Shown piece after piece: positions 6,555 to 13,923 of a stretch of DNA of 19,341 nucleotides. Made by a program: the position numbers and the translations under genes. The DNA comes from an uncultured Collinsella sp. (GTDB taxonomy: Bacteria; Actinomycetota; Coriobacteriia; Coriobacteriales; Coriobacteriaceae): assembly GCA_900757285.1 (NCBI GenBank), contig CAAENI010000014.1:1-19341 (forward strand). The letters run 5' to 3'. Each line of letters starts with the position of its first letter. Position 1 is the stretch's first letter. Below the pieces are notes generated by a model. That model had not been told where the DNA came from and ran no database searches. It saw only the letters and a list, made by a program, of their open reading frames with translations.

Positions 6555-7688
6555 ATGCAGCATTCGAATCATCGCACCGCAGCGCTCATTGCGTCGAAGC
6601 CGGCTCGTATCATCACGAGCGCCGCGCTCGCCGTTGCGCTGACGGCCACGCCGATGCTCTCCCCCGTTGCGGCGTATGCCGCCTCGCAGGCAACGCAGGA
6701 CCAGCTTTCCGCAGCCCAGCAGAAGATCGAAGCCGCCACGAGCGCCTACAACGACGCCCGCACCAAACTCGATGACCTGCAAAAGCAGATTGACTCCAAT
6801 GAGGCAAGCATCGAGGAAATCGAGGCTAAACTTCCCGAGCAGCAGGCCAAGGCAAGCTCCGCCATGCGCGATCTGTACAAGTATCAGAAGGGCACCAACC
6901 CCATCGTGAGCTTCCTGGTCAACGCGCAGAGCCTGGGTGAGTTCATCACGACCTGCAAATACACCAACCAGATCACGAGCTCGAGCGTCGACGAGATCGA
7001 ACAGCTCAATAACATGCAAACCGAACTCGAGCAGAACAAGGCAGAGCTCCAGCAGGCCAAGTCTCAGCTTGAGGCAGAGCAGAAAAACGCCGAGGATGCG
7101 CTGACGCAGGCCCAGCAGCTCCGCAGCGAGGCACAGGCAAAAGCCGAGCAGGAAAATGCCGCCGAGCTTGCCAAGCTTGAGGCCGATAAGGCCGCTGCCG
7201 CCGAGAAGCTCTCGGGCGAGGGCGTAAGCGGCAGCAATTCTAGCAGCCAGGCCACCAACACCAACACCACCATCGACACCACGGTGAACAACGCCAATAC
7301 CGGTAGCTCCGATTACGATTCGTTCATTAATGAGTGGACGAGCCGCATCGACAATTATCTTGCCGGCTCCCCCATGGCAGGCCAGGGCTATAACTTTGCC
7401 GTCGCCGCCTGGAATACCGGTGTCGACCCCCGTTGGTCCCCCGCCATCGCCTGCATCGAAAGCACCAAGGGCGCTTATTGCGCCAATTCTTACAACGCCT
7501 GGGGCTGGAGTGCACGTGGCGGCGGTTGGCGCAGCTTTGGCAGCTGGAGCGAGGGCATCTCCGCTCACGTTGCCTATCTGGGCGCCAACTACGGCTCCAC
7601 CCTTTCCCCGGCAGCGGCCAAAAAGTACTGCCCGCCCACATGGCAGGACTGGTACAACAAAGTCGCCGCTCAGATGAACCGCATCTAA
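6555..7688 (+). CDS. Secreted coiled-coil peptidoglycan hydrolase (lysozyme-like C-terminal domain)
   Basis: A 377-residue protein. Residues 1-42 form a signal peptide (basic start, hydrophobic ITSAALAVALTATPML, cleavage near AYA-A). Residues about 45-110 and 140-225 are Gln/Glu/Ala/Lys-rich coiled coil like those of PcsB/RipC-type hydrolases controlled by FtsEX. A Ser/Asn/Thr linker follows, then a C-terminal domain (about 255-377) with the motif ACIESTKG, in which E302 is the likely catalytic acid, and NAWGW, as in lysozyme/glucosaminidase-like wall enzymes. Three Cys are in this domain. ATG 6555 is chosen for the GAGGGA just upstream; a TTG at 6540 is less likely. The exact glycosidic bond cleaved is unknown. 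A broken copy of its 3' end lies at 9280-9342. Confidence 0.85.
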   Translation: MQHSNHRTAALIASKPARIITSAALAVALTATPMLSPVAAYAASQATQDQLSAAQQKIEAATSAYNDARTKLDDLQKQIDSNEASIEEIEAKLPEQQAKASSAMRDLYKYQKGTNPIVSFLVNAQSLGEFITTCKYTNQITSSSVDEIEQLNNMQTELEQNKAELQQAKSQLEAEQKNAEDALTQAQQLRSEAQAKAEQENAAELAKLEADKAAAAEKLSGEGVSGSNSSSQATNTNTTIDTTVNNANTGSSDYDSFINEWTSRIDNYLAGSPMAGQGYNFAVAAWNTGVDPRWSPAIACIESTKGAYCANSYNAWGWSARGGGWRSFGSWSEGISAHVAYLGANYGSTLSPAAAKKYCPPTWQDWYNKVAAQMNRI

Positions 7689-7698
7689 GTGCAACTGC

Positions 7699-7725
7699 AA
7701 AGGGGCCCCAAACGGGACCCCTTTT
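7699..7725 (+). terminator. Rho-independent terminator of the hydrolase gene
   Basis: AAAGGGGCCC (7699-7708) pairs with GGGACCCCTTTT (7714-7725) with one mismatch, beginning 10 bp after the stop codon and ending in TTTT. Confidence 0.85.
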
Positions 7726-7830
7726 CTTTGGCCTTGCTAGACCAGAATTGGCATGCAGGCATAAGTGAGTGTTGGAAAAGTCGCTTGAGACTGAAACCCC
7801 TTCCGAAGGCAAGGTGATCCCACCACAACG

Positions 7831-9096
7831 TTATGGCGCGAGTGTGTCAACGGGAGCAACGATGATGCCATCGGGCGTTGTATGAACCGGCATGCCGAAC
7901 CCAATGATGATGAGTTTTGCCACAGGCGGCTTCTCGCCACGCTCGACCAGCTTTCGCTCCAGCCGAAGCAGATTTGCAGATGCCTCGGGGATTTGAGGGC
8001 TTCCAAGCTTTACCTCCACGGCAATCCAAGTTCCATCGCGCCTGTGGATAACTGCGTCAACCTCGAGATCGTCGGCATCGTGGTAATGGGACACCAACGA
8101 GTCATTTGCGGCGGCGTAAACCTTGAGGTCATGCAGGACGAGGGATTCGAAAAGCAACCCCAGTGTCTTCGGGTCAGATGCCAACGACTCCGGATTTGCT
8201 CCGAGCAGCGCAACGGCAAGCGAAGGATCGGCGAGATGCCTCTTCGCCCCCTGCCGCAGCTTCACCGGAGACCTGAGCGCTGGATGCCAAGCGGGGATAT
8301 CGTCGATGATATTGATTCGTCTCAGGGCGTCCATGTATCTGGAGACCGAGTTCTTCGAAACGCCGGTACCGATATCTTTGTCAATAGACTTTGAGCCAGC
8401 AAGCGTCGACTCATTCCGCGCTAGCGATGCCAAAAGAGACCTGACCTTGACCGGATCGCGCTTAACGCCATCGGTTCTAGAAACATCCGATTCGCATACG
8501 CCATCAACATAGGCAGCGGCTATCTGCATGGCATCGTCAGTCGTTTTCCCCATCGCCTGAGGCCAACCGCCACGACACAACAAATCGGCGATTCCGGCGA
8601 TGCCGGAGATTGACCCGACAGCCTGCTTGGCAGGGTAACCGGAAAGAAGCGTTCCGATCGAAACCGCGCCAGAAGAAACGCCAAGCTCGAACATCGTCAT
8701 GGTGTCCATTCGCAACCTAGCTATTCGCCCAACGCCGCTATGCATCGGCTGCATCGAATCCCGAGGCGTTGCCGAACCCGTAAGAATAAACTGACCGGAT
8801 TCTCCCCTCCTTGCATCGCACTCGAAACGCACGGCATCCCACAGCTTCGGCTCTTCCTGCCATTCATCGATGAGCCTGGGAGATCGCCCTGCTAATGCTT
8901 GCGCCGGATCGATCCGTGCCAGCTGGAGAGCGGAAAAATTTCCAGCCGGATCGGAAAGAGACAAGGATGAATTAGCAAAACGACTAGCCGAAGTGGTCTT
9001 TCCGCACCACTTTGGACCCTGAATGAGGACCGCACCGAAGATATTGAGATTACGGCTGATTGCCTTATCGATGCATCTATCTACATACCTATCCAC
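7831..9096 (-). CDS. AAA-type ATP-binding protein with DUF4143/nuclease-like C-terminus
   Basis: This 421-residue protein has a Walker A GPKWCGKTT (27-35), a Walker B-like LIDEW (75-79), and LTGSAT (105-110) typical of the AAA_14/DUF4143 group. Residues about 340-370 carry an E-x-D ... E-V-K pattern (LEVDAVIHR, WIAVEVKLG) resembling a PD-(D/E)XK nuclease core. The function of this large, patchily distributed family is not established. The GTG at 9096 follows AAGGAGG (complement of 9101-9107) at a short four-base spacing. The gene stands alone between the hydrolase and a frameshifted duplicate of the hydrolase end, with tandem repeats directly upstream, which suggests acquisition by transfer. 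Confidence 0.85.
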   Translation of the reverse strand: MDRYVDRCIDKAISRNLNIFGAVLIQGPKWCGKTTSASRFANSSLSLSDPAGNFSALQLARIDPAQALAGRSPRLIDEWQEEPKLWDAVRFECDARRGESGQFILTGSATPRDSMQPMHSGVGRIARLRMDTMTMFELGVSSGAVSIGTLLSGYPAKQAVGSISGIAGIADLLCRGGWPQAMGKTTDDAMQIAAAYVDGVCESDVSRTDGVKRDPVKVRSLLASLARNESTLAGSKSIDKDIGTGVSKNSVSRYMDALRRINIIDDIPAWHPALRSPVKLRQGAKRHLADPSLAVALLGANPESLASDPKTLGLLFESLVLHDLKVYAAANDSLVSHYHDADDLEVDAVIHRRDGTWIAVEVKLGSPQIPEASANLLRLERKLVERGEKPPVAKLIIIGFGMPVHTTPDGIIVAPVDTLAP

Positions 9097-9143
9097 ACAG
9101 CCTCCTTCTTGACTTACCCATATTAGGTATTTTACCAGCTGTA

Positions 9144-9235
9144 TGGTGACGATTGACGGAAATTTGTGGTGAGGATTGACGGCGAATTATGGTGACAGTT
9201 GACGGAATTCTGTGGTGACAATTGACGGCGCTTCG
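9144..9235. repeat. Four tandem 23-bp repeats
   Basis: Four direct copies run head to tail at 9144-9166, 9167-9189, 9190-9212 and 9213-9235. Each begins TGGTGA and contains TTGACGG at the same place (consensus TGGTGAC-NN-TTGACGG), followed by a variable 7-base tail. They lie 48 bp upstream of the ATPase gene start. They could be regulator-binding sites for that gene, or the multiple terminal repeats left by an IS21-like element. Copies are full-length and in register; function is unknown. Confidence 0.9.
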
Positions 9236-9279
9236 AAGCACGGAGCAATTTAACCGTCACAACACCTATGGCGATGGGC

Positions 9280-9342
9280 ACTCGCCCCGCCCACGAGGCA
9301 GGACTGGTACAACAAGGTTGCAACCAGATGAACCGCATTTAA
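9280..9342 (+). pseudogene. Remnant of a second copy of the hydrolase gene 3' end
   Basis: This stretch matches the last ~60 bases of the hydrolase gene: both carry GCAGGACTGGTACAACAA and end AGATGAACCGCAT(C/T)TAA. In the intact gene the codons read QDWYNKVAAQMNRI-stop. Here a one-base deletion between the KVA codons and the final MNRI shifts the frame, and the upstream coding part is absent. It is thus a decayed tail of a paralogue, still followed by a terminator hairpin as in the intact copy. Confidence 0.8.
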
Positions 9343-9343
9343 G

Positions 9344-9385
9344 CGCTACTGCAAAGGGCCCCAATCGGGGCCCTTTGCAGTAGCG
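9344..9385. terminator. Perfect 19-bp hairpin, bidirectional terminator
   Basis: CGCTACTGCAAAGGGCCCC (9344-9362) and its exact reverse complement (9367-9385) flank a 4-base loop. It starts two bases after the remnant stop and ends 10 bp before the stop of the convergent kinase gene, so it can end transcription of the kinase operon. It is related to the hydrolase terminator but longer and perfectly matched. Confidence 0.75.
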
Positions 9386-9395
9386 GTACATTGCA

Positions 9396-10856
9396 TTAAG
9401 CGACTATGCCGGTTGCGTTGCCGACGGCAATAATCACGATCATGATGACGCACATAATTCCCAGCGCCTTAAGCCACAGCGTGACAAACTCACGGTCCCG
9501 ATAACGATCAAGCACGGGAAAGCGGCGCCGAAGCCTGCGGCGGTCGAGCATGCCAAACGAGATGAGCACCACCATGCCATCGACCATAAGAAAATACTCA
9601 AGGGCCAAAAACCACGTTGGATAGCTGCGGTTGGCTCCCGTGGGCTGGAATACGGCAAAATGGCTTCCGACCAGTAGCAGCAAGGTTGCCGCATAGATCA
9701 TGCCGTTCCATATACGCCCAATGGGTTCCGGGATCCGTGAAAGCAGGCTCTTGCGGCGAGGAGTCACCGAAGAGACTTCCTTGGGCCGCCGCCCGAAAGA
9801 CGGCGCCATTTGCGGAGCAGCCTGCGCCATTGAAGGCGCCGTCGTGCTATTCGAGCCAGGCTCAGGCAGACACAGCCCGTATGCCGCGCGCGCAGCGTGT
9901 CCGAGCGCCTCGGCACTTGCAAAGCGCTTGGCCGGATCGAGCGCCATGGCCATGCAAATGACATCAGCCGGCGCCGCGGGGACGTCGCACGCCTCGCATT
10001 GCTCGCGCATATTCTGACCCGGCTTAGGGTCAGCCCCCGTCAGACAAAAGAACAGAAGCGCGCCGAGCGCATAGACATCGCTGCGCACGCTCGTCTGCCC
10101 AAAACCATATTGCTCGGGTGGCGCATAGGGTCGCGTTCCAAACTTAACCGTGTCGGCATCGGCCCCGTCACGCCACACCCGCGCAATCCCCAAATCGATA
10201 ATCACCAGCGACGAGAAGGTCATGCCAGCATCGGCCGCATACCTCACGCCCGATACGATGATGTTCGAGGGTTTAAGGTCGCGGTGGATTACCGGTACCC
10301 CCGGCTCCCCCGCAGCCGCAAAACCAGCATGCAGCTCGCCCACCGCTTCACACAGAACGGGATACAGCCCGCGGGCATAATCGGGCGTCGCCCCCAAGCG
10401 TCCCACCAACGCCTCGAGTGTCTCGCCTTCGACATACTCCATCACCACGTCGAGCTCGTCGCCCACACGGCGGCAATCGACGATTCGTGGCAAGTGCTCA
10501 AAACGACGACCGGCGCGCTGGGCCGCAAACAGGCGCTCATAAGCTCCGCCAATCTGCACCGAAGCATCGATGCGCTTGCGGACAAAGGGGCCAAGAGACC
10601 CGCCACCAGAGCCCTCAAAATAGACGAGTTCGGTCGTCTCGACATCCGAGAGCTTGAGCACGCGCTCCACACGATAGCTGTCATCGCGGTCGAGCGACGC
10701 CAAATGCTCGACGAGTGAAGCAGTCAGCTCATCATCGGAATATGTTGGGCTCTGAGTATCCATAGCGTCCATCATAACGCAGGGCGCGGACACCTCATGC
10801 TGTCCGCACCCCGTTCGTTTGCATGGTTGTTCTGGTGACACCGCCGGCTCAGCCAT
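9396..10856 (-). CDS. Membrane-anchored serine/threonine protein kinase
   Basis: A 486-residue protein with a Hanks-type kinase domain (about 60-325): likely ATP lysine K94, catalytic loop HRDLKPSN (191-198, D193), metal motif DLG (221-223, in place of DFG) and activation segment GTRPYAPPEQ (240-249). A Pro/Ser/Ala linker leads to three predicted membrane spans (about 382-403, 415-436, 463-483), so the kinase faces the cytoplasm and is anchored by its C-terminus. No PASTA domains are present. The ATG at 10856 lies 6 bp after the upstream gene's stop, but its ribosome site is weak; Met codons at 10775 or 10763 are alternatives that would remove an unusual Pro/Cys-containing N-terminus. Substrates are unknown. 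Confidence 0.88.
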   Translation of the reverse strand: MAEPAVSPEQPCKRTGCGQHEVSAPCVMMDAMDTQSPTYSDDELTASLVEHLASLDRDDSYRVERVLKLSDVETTELVYFEGSGGGSLGPFVRKRIDASVQIGGAYERLFAAQRAGRRFEHLPRIVDCRRVGDELDVVMEYVEGETLEALVGRLGATPDYARGLYPVLCEAVGELHAGFAAAGEPGVPVIHRDLKPSNIIVSGVRYAADAGMTFSSLVIIDLGIARVWRDGADADTVKFGTRPYAPPEQYGFGQTSVRSDVYALGALLFFCLTGADPKPGQNMREQCEACDVPAAPADVICMAMALDPAKRFASAEALGHAARAAYGLCLPEPGSNSTTAPSMAQAAPQMAPSFGRRPKEVSSVTPRRKSLLSRIPEPIGRIWNGMIYAATLLLLVGSHFAVFQPTGANRSYPTWFLALEYFLMVDGMVVLISFGMLDRRRLRRRFPVLDRYRDREFVTLWLKALGIMCVIMIVIIAVGNATGIVA

Positions 10857-10862
10857 CGGCCA

Positions 10863-11285
10863 CTAACTCACCGTTTCCTCGCCAAAGCGATACAGCTCTT
10901 CATTGACCTTTTGGAGGCTACAGCCACGGTCGATGCAAAAGATAATGATTGCATCGCGACGGTCCTTGCAGTTGAGGACGCTTACCCCGGCAGCTGTCAG
11001 AGCGCGGTTGGTCTCCTTGAGCGTCAACGCCATCGCAAAGGCAATCTGCAGCACCTTATTACGGCTCGGATTGCGCGAACCGGTAAAGATCTGATAGCCA
11101 AAAGTCTCGTTGAGGTCGGCCATACGCACCACGCGCGAACGCTCGAGCCCCTTCTCTTGCAGCAACTGCTTTAAGTAATCCGAAAGCGACGGGGCGGCAA
11201 AGTCGTGTTCCTTGATATAGCCATCGATACTTGGCGCATCAAGAAGCTCGTTGAGCAACTCGTCCGTCAGCTTTTTATCGGGCAC
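10863..11285 (-). CDS. Small helix-turn-helix-like protein paired with the kinase
   Basis: A 140-residue, mostly helical protein. Residues about 33-95 look like an XRE-type HTH: LSDYLKQLLQEKGL, an NETFGYQIFTGSRNPSRNKVLQ-like turn and recognition region (about 59-80), then LALT-like helices. The C-terminal part contains CKDRRDAIIIFCIDRG and another helix. The GTG at 11285 follows GGAGGTGAG (complement of 11291-11299) at good spacing. Only 6 bp separate its stop from the kinase start, so the two are probably co-expressed and the HTH protein may be a target or partner of the kinase. DNA binding is inferred from pattern only. Confidence 0.75.
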   Translation of the reverse strand: MPDKKLTDELLNELLDAPSIDGYIKEHDFAAPSLSDYLKQLLQEKGLERSRVVRMADLNETFGYQIFTGSRNPSRNKVLQIAFAMALTLKETNRALTAAGVSVLNCKDRRDAIIIFCIDRGCSLQKVNEELYRFGEETVS

Positions 11286-11323
11286 GCGGCCTCACCTCCA
11301 AACGACCCAACGGCATCAACACG

Positions 11324-11866
11324 CTAAGCAAGCACCCAGCTAGCAGTCACGGTCTTTTCGAGCATGTTGGCAAAATACAGGGCCTTCTTGATGTCGCCGT
11401 CAAAGTAAATATTGCCCGCAACGGAGCCGCCGGCGGCAAGGGTGCCAGACTGCAGCTCGTCAGAGCCTTCGCTGTAATAGCCCTGGTTCTGCTGGGCGCC
11501 GTTGGCGTCCTCGCCCTTCCAGTCGTAGACATTGTAATCCGCGCCCTCATCGCCATTGTTGACGTACGTGACGTGAATGCCCGTCATGGTCGAACCGTCA
11601 AAATTGGTAAGCCAGGTCTGCACGGAATCGACAGTAACGGAAAGACCGGCAGCCGTGGTAACAGACGTGCCGACGGCCAGGTCGGTCGTAGGCTGCTCTT
11701 CCTTTTTCGACTCCTCCTTCTTATCTGCGTCGCCGGCGTCCTCGGTGACGGTCGCCTTATCGCTACCGCAACCGGCAAGAAGACTGGCAGTCCCCAAGGC
11801 AACAGTGGCGAATGCGCCAAGTGCAGCGCGACGGCTCAGCAGCACTTCGTTTTCGAGCTTTTTCAT
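11324..11866 (-). CDS. Tat-type lipoprotein, DUF4352-like
   Basis: A 180-residue exported lipoprotein. The signal peptide has a twin-arginine motif (LSRRAALG, residues 10-17) and a lipobox LLAGC with lipidated C33. A Lys/Glu/Asp-rich spacer (about 38-60) is followed by a beta-rich domain (about 62-180) with VGTSVTTAAGLSVTVDSVQ and HVTYVNNG, like the immunoglobulin-like DUF4352 domain of Gram-positive lipoproteins. The ATG at 11866 is preferred because GGAAGGA lies at proper spacing; in-frame ATGs at 11881 and 11869 are less suitable. It lies 38 bp upstream of the HTH gene and is probably the first gene of that unit, perhaps an external sensor or partner of the kinase; this is inference. Confidence 0.82.
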   Translation of the reverse strand: MKKLENEVLLSRRAALGAFATVALGTASLLAGCGSDKATVTEDAGDADKKEESKKEEQPTTDLAVGTSVTTAAGLSVTVDSVQTWLTNFDGSTMTGIHVTYVNNGDEGADYNVYDWKGEDANGAQQNQGYYSEGSDELQSGTLAAGGSVAGNIYFDGDIKKALYFANMLEKTVTASWVLA

Positions 11867-12030
11867 CATGCATCCTTCCATCTATCCGGCTACCGTGCCG
11901 GCACACAGCACATCGTAGGAAGGATTAAACTTGAATTCATTAGCTGAGAGCTAAAGTTGCGGTAAACGGCCAATGCGGTTATCCGAACGCCGAGCAAACG
12001 CACTTTGCGCAACCGTCTGCTGGCAGTGCA

Positions 12031-12354
12031 TCAACCCAACGTGACGGATTCCCCGGTAAAGGTACTCACAAGCAACAGGATAAAGAAAACTAAATAGCTG
12101 ATGCTCAATAGGTAGGCGACGACTAAAAAGATGGTCCATCCAACATTGGTCTTACCATCGGCGCGGCGTTGCTCGCGAGAACGGCACAGCCAGACCGTCA
12201 CGCCAATGGCCACAATCAGCAACACGAGTGTCGCTGCTGCCAACCCGGCAAGCGCAAACATCACGCCAATGCTCACAGCAATAACCGGAAGCAGTAGCAA
12301 GCCACACCCGCATCCACCCGGACTATATACGGAAGACTGTCGGCGTCGCCTCAT
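12031..12354 (-). CDS. Small predicted membrane protein, unknown function
   Basis: A 107-residue protein with a basic N-terminus (MRRRRQ), a Gly/Cys motif GGCGCG and about three hydrophobic spans (roughly 18-32, 36-58, 72-97). The ATG at 12354 overlaps the TGA of the upstream amidohydrolase as ATGA, the common sign of translational coupling, with GGAG eight bases before. A GTG two codons earlier is an alternative. No family is recognised. Confidence 0.7.
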   Translation of the reverse strand: MRRRRQSSVYSPGGCGCGLLLLPVIAVSIGVMFALAGLAAATLVLLIVAIGVTVWLCRSREQRRADGKTNVGWTIFLVVAYLLSISYLVFFILLLVSTFTGESVTLG

Positions 12355-13544
12355 CGCCACTCCAAGCCAAGCAATCGTTTGTAGACATCGAGGCCTTTGA
12401 GTAGGATTTCCTCGTCGAAGAGCATGGTATCGGTATGCAGAGCGCTCGTGGCATAGGCGGGGCAGTCATCCGAATCGCTCGGGTTTTCTTGTCCCTCTGG
12501 CACGCCCGTGCCCAGCAAGAAGAACACGCCCGGCAGATGGCGCTGATAGAAAGCAAAGTCCTCGGCAATTAGCAGCGGCTCGTCCACAAGTTGCAGCTCG
12601 GACAAGGCAGGCGCAATGTGGGCGAACAGCTCGGGGTCGTTATCGACTGGCGGATAGCCCTCGGCAAAATCGAGGTCATATGTACAGCCCGTTGCGGTGC
12701 ACGCCTCGTCAAGCACGCGGCGCACGCCCTCGCGCGCGCGGTCGAACATACCGTCCGTAAATACGCGGAGGCTGCCAGCCACATGGGCCTCCCCCGCCAC
12801 CGCATTGCAGACGGTGCCAGCCTGCAGCAGGCCGAACTTACCAATGCAGGGCTCGTCGGCACCTAACTCGTCCATGAGCTCGCGCTCGGAAACCAAGAAC
12901 TTGGCCGCTGCCAGCGCGGCATCATGCGATTCCTCGACTGGAACGCCGTAGGTCTTGGCGATATGGATGCTCGCGCCATGGATATGAATGTGCGTCTCGC
13001 TTGAGCGCGCCAGCAGCGGACCGGAACAGCTCGCCAACGTGCCGGCGGGCAAATCGGGCCATACGTGGAAGCCAAAGATGCGATCCGCCCCGTAGCGCTC
13101 GAATACGCCGCTCTCGCACACCGTCTTGGCGCCACCAGTCGTCTCCTCGGCCGGCTGAAACACAAAGAGCACATTGCGCTTAATGGCGCCCGGCTGCTCA
13201 CGGATCGTACGGTCGACGAAGGTTGCCGCCGCAAGCGCCATGGCCATGTGTCCATCGTGTCCGCAAGCGTGCATCTTTCCGGGATGCGTCGAGGCAAAGG
13301 CCGCGCCCGTCGCCTCCGCAATGGGCAGGGCGTCCATATCGGCGCGAATCGCCGTGGCATGCGCGGCGCCCGTGCCGGCATCGAAGAAAGCGCAGACGCA
13401 GCTGGGACACGGATGGGTCACCTCGCAGGCGAGCGGCGCCAACACGCCCTCAATATAGGCGATAGTCTGCGGAAGATCGAAGTCGAGCTCCGGAATGCGG
13501 TGCAGGTCGCGACGATAACGACGGAGTTCTTGGAGCTCGGTCAT
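12351..13544 (-). CDS. M20-family amidohydrolase, candidate N-acetyl-diaminopimelate deacetylase
   Basis: A 397-residue M20 metallo-amidohydrolase of the YkuR/hippurate-hydrolase type. Seen are RRDLHRIPEL (11-20), RADMDALP (67-74), metal motif HACGHDGH (92-99, with C94 and H96), the catalytic/metal pair E133-E134 in PAEETTGG, H160 in GFHVWP and a C-terminal metal His in ALHTDT. Family members remove acyl groups from amino acids; Bacillus YkuR is DapL, which deacetylates N-acetyl-DAP. This gene is divergent from a lysA-dapA-dapB-dapH operon that uses the acetylated branch and otherwise lacks a deacetylase here, so DapL is a reasonable guess. ATG 13544 is chosen for AAAGGA just upstream. A general acylase remains possible. 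Confidence 0.85.
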   Translation of the reverse strand: MTELQELRRYRRDLHRIPELDFDLPQTIAYIEGVLAPLACEVTHPCPSCVCAFFDAGTGAAHATAIRADMDALPIAEATGAAFASTHPGKMHACGHDGHMAMALAAATFVDRTIREQPGAIKRNVLFVFQPAEETTGGAKTVCESGVFERYGADRIFGFHVWPDLPAGTLASCSGPLLARSSETHIHIHGASIHIAKTYGVPVEESHDAALAAAKFLVSERELMDELGADEPCIGKFGLLQAGTVCNAVAGEAHVAGSLRVFTDGMFDRAREGVRRVLDEACTATGCTYDLDFAEGYPPVDNDPELFAHIAPALSELQLVDEPLLIAEDFAFYQRHLPGVFFLLGTGVPEGQENPSDSDDCPAYATSALHTDTMLFDEEILLKGLDVYKRLLGLEWR

Positions 13545-13695
13545 AGAGGTTCCTTTCATGGGTGCGCGTCGGTTGCCATCTATTGTGCCGCAAGATTGTC
13601 ACACCCTTATTTCCAGCATATCCTTGCATTTTTTAAACGTTATATACGAATACTCTTGTTTGGTAAAGTGCAACGTGGTAGGGTCTTTACCACTT
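13545..13695. other. Divergent intergenic region with overlapping inverted repeats
   Basis: No ORF is credible in this region between the M20 gene and the riboswitch. GGTAAAG (13662-13668) is the exact reverse complement of CTTTACC (13685-13691), and GTGGTA (13675-13680) of TACCAC (13688-13693), so two stems compete just before the riboswitch. TTGCAT (13624-13629) with a TACGAAT near 13645-13651 is a weak candidate promoter for the lysine operon. Confidence 0.35.
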
Positions 13696-13852
13696 GATAG
13701 AGGCGCGGGCACGAAGATCCGCGGGCGAGTCGGCAGACTTTGACCCCGTGGGGAGGCGAAACCCGCCGAACTGGGTTTTTCAGGCACGAAAAGCCTGGTG
13801 GGCCTGTGGGAAACACCCGCAGGACTGTCTGCAGTAATGCGGGAGCGCTATC
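13696..13852 (+). ncRNA. Lysine riboswitch (L-box)
   Basis: This leader RNA has the conserved order of L-box elements: GATAGAGGCGCG at the 5' end (13696-13707), GGGGAGGCG with GCCGAA (13765-13770), CTGGG, a helix with loop CACGAAAAG, GGACTGTC (13822-13829), and GGAGCGCTATC closing P1 at 13842-13852. P1 pairs the opening GATAG with the closing CTATC. The match to the Bacillus subtilis lysC leader in these blocks is close. It ends 71 bp before the lysA-dapA start, so lysine most likely represses the whole lysA-dapA-dapB-dapH unit. Confidence 0.93.
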
Positions 13853-13913
13853 CGAACATGGGGTCCACGCTATGCGGATTCGATGCGCCGATGGCGCCGT
13901 CTGGATAGCGAGG
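13846..13913 (+). promoter_or_regulatory. Expression platform of the lysine riboswitch
   Basis: The 3' strand of P1, CGCTATCC (13846-13853), is complementary to GGATAGCG (13903-13910). The latter can also pair with a second CGCTAT (13868-13873), closing a GC-rich hairpin with an inner stem GCGCC/GGCGC. The likely Shine-Dalgarno GAGG (13910-13913) abuts this switch. No T-run follows, so control of translation start (or Rho) is more likely than intrinsic termination. Pairings are seen; mode is inferred. Confidence 0.55.
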
Positions 13914-13923
13914 TTTACGGGAC

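Noticed and set aside
6483..7700. 405-residue minus-strand ORF
   Set aside because: It is antisense to the wall hydrolase. Its Gly/Leu/Val-rich sequence is the shadow of coiled-coil and Ala/Gln codons in a GC-rich gene.
9144..9235. CRISPR array
   Set aside because: The units are contiguous 23-bp tandem repeats without unique spacers, and no cas genes are near.
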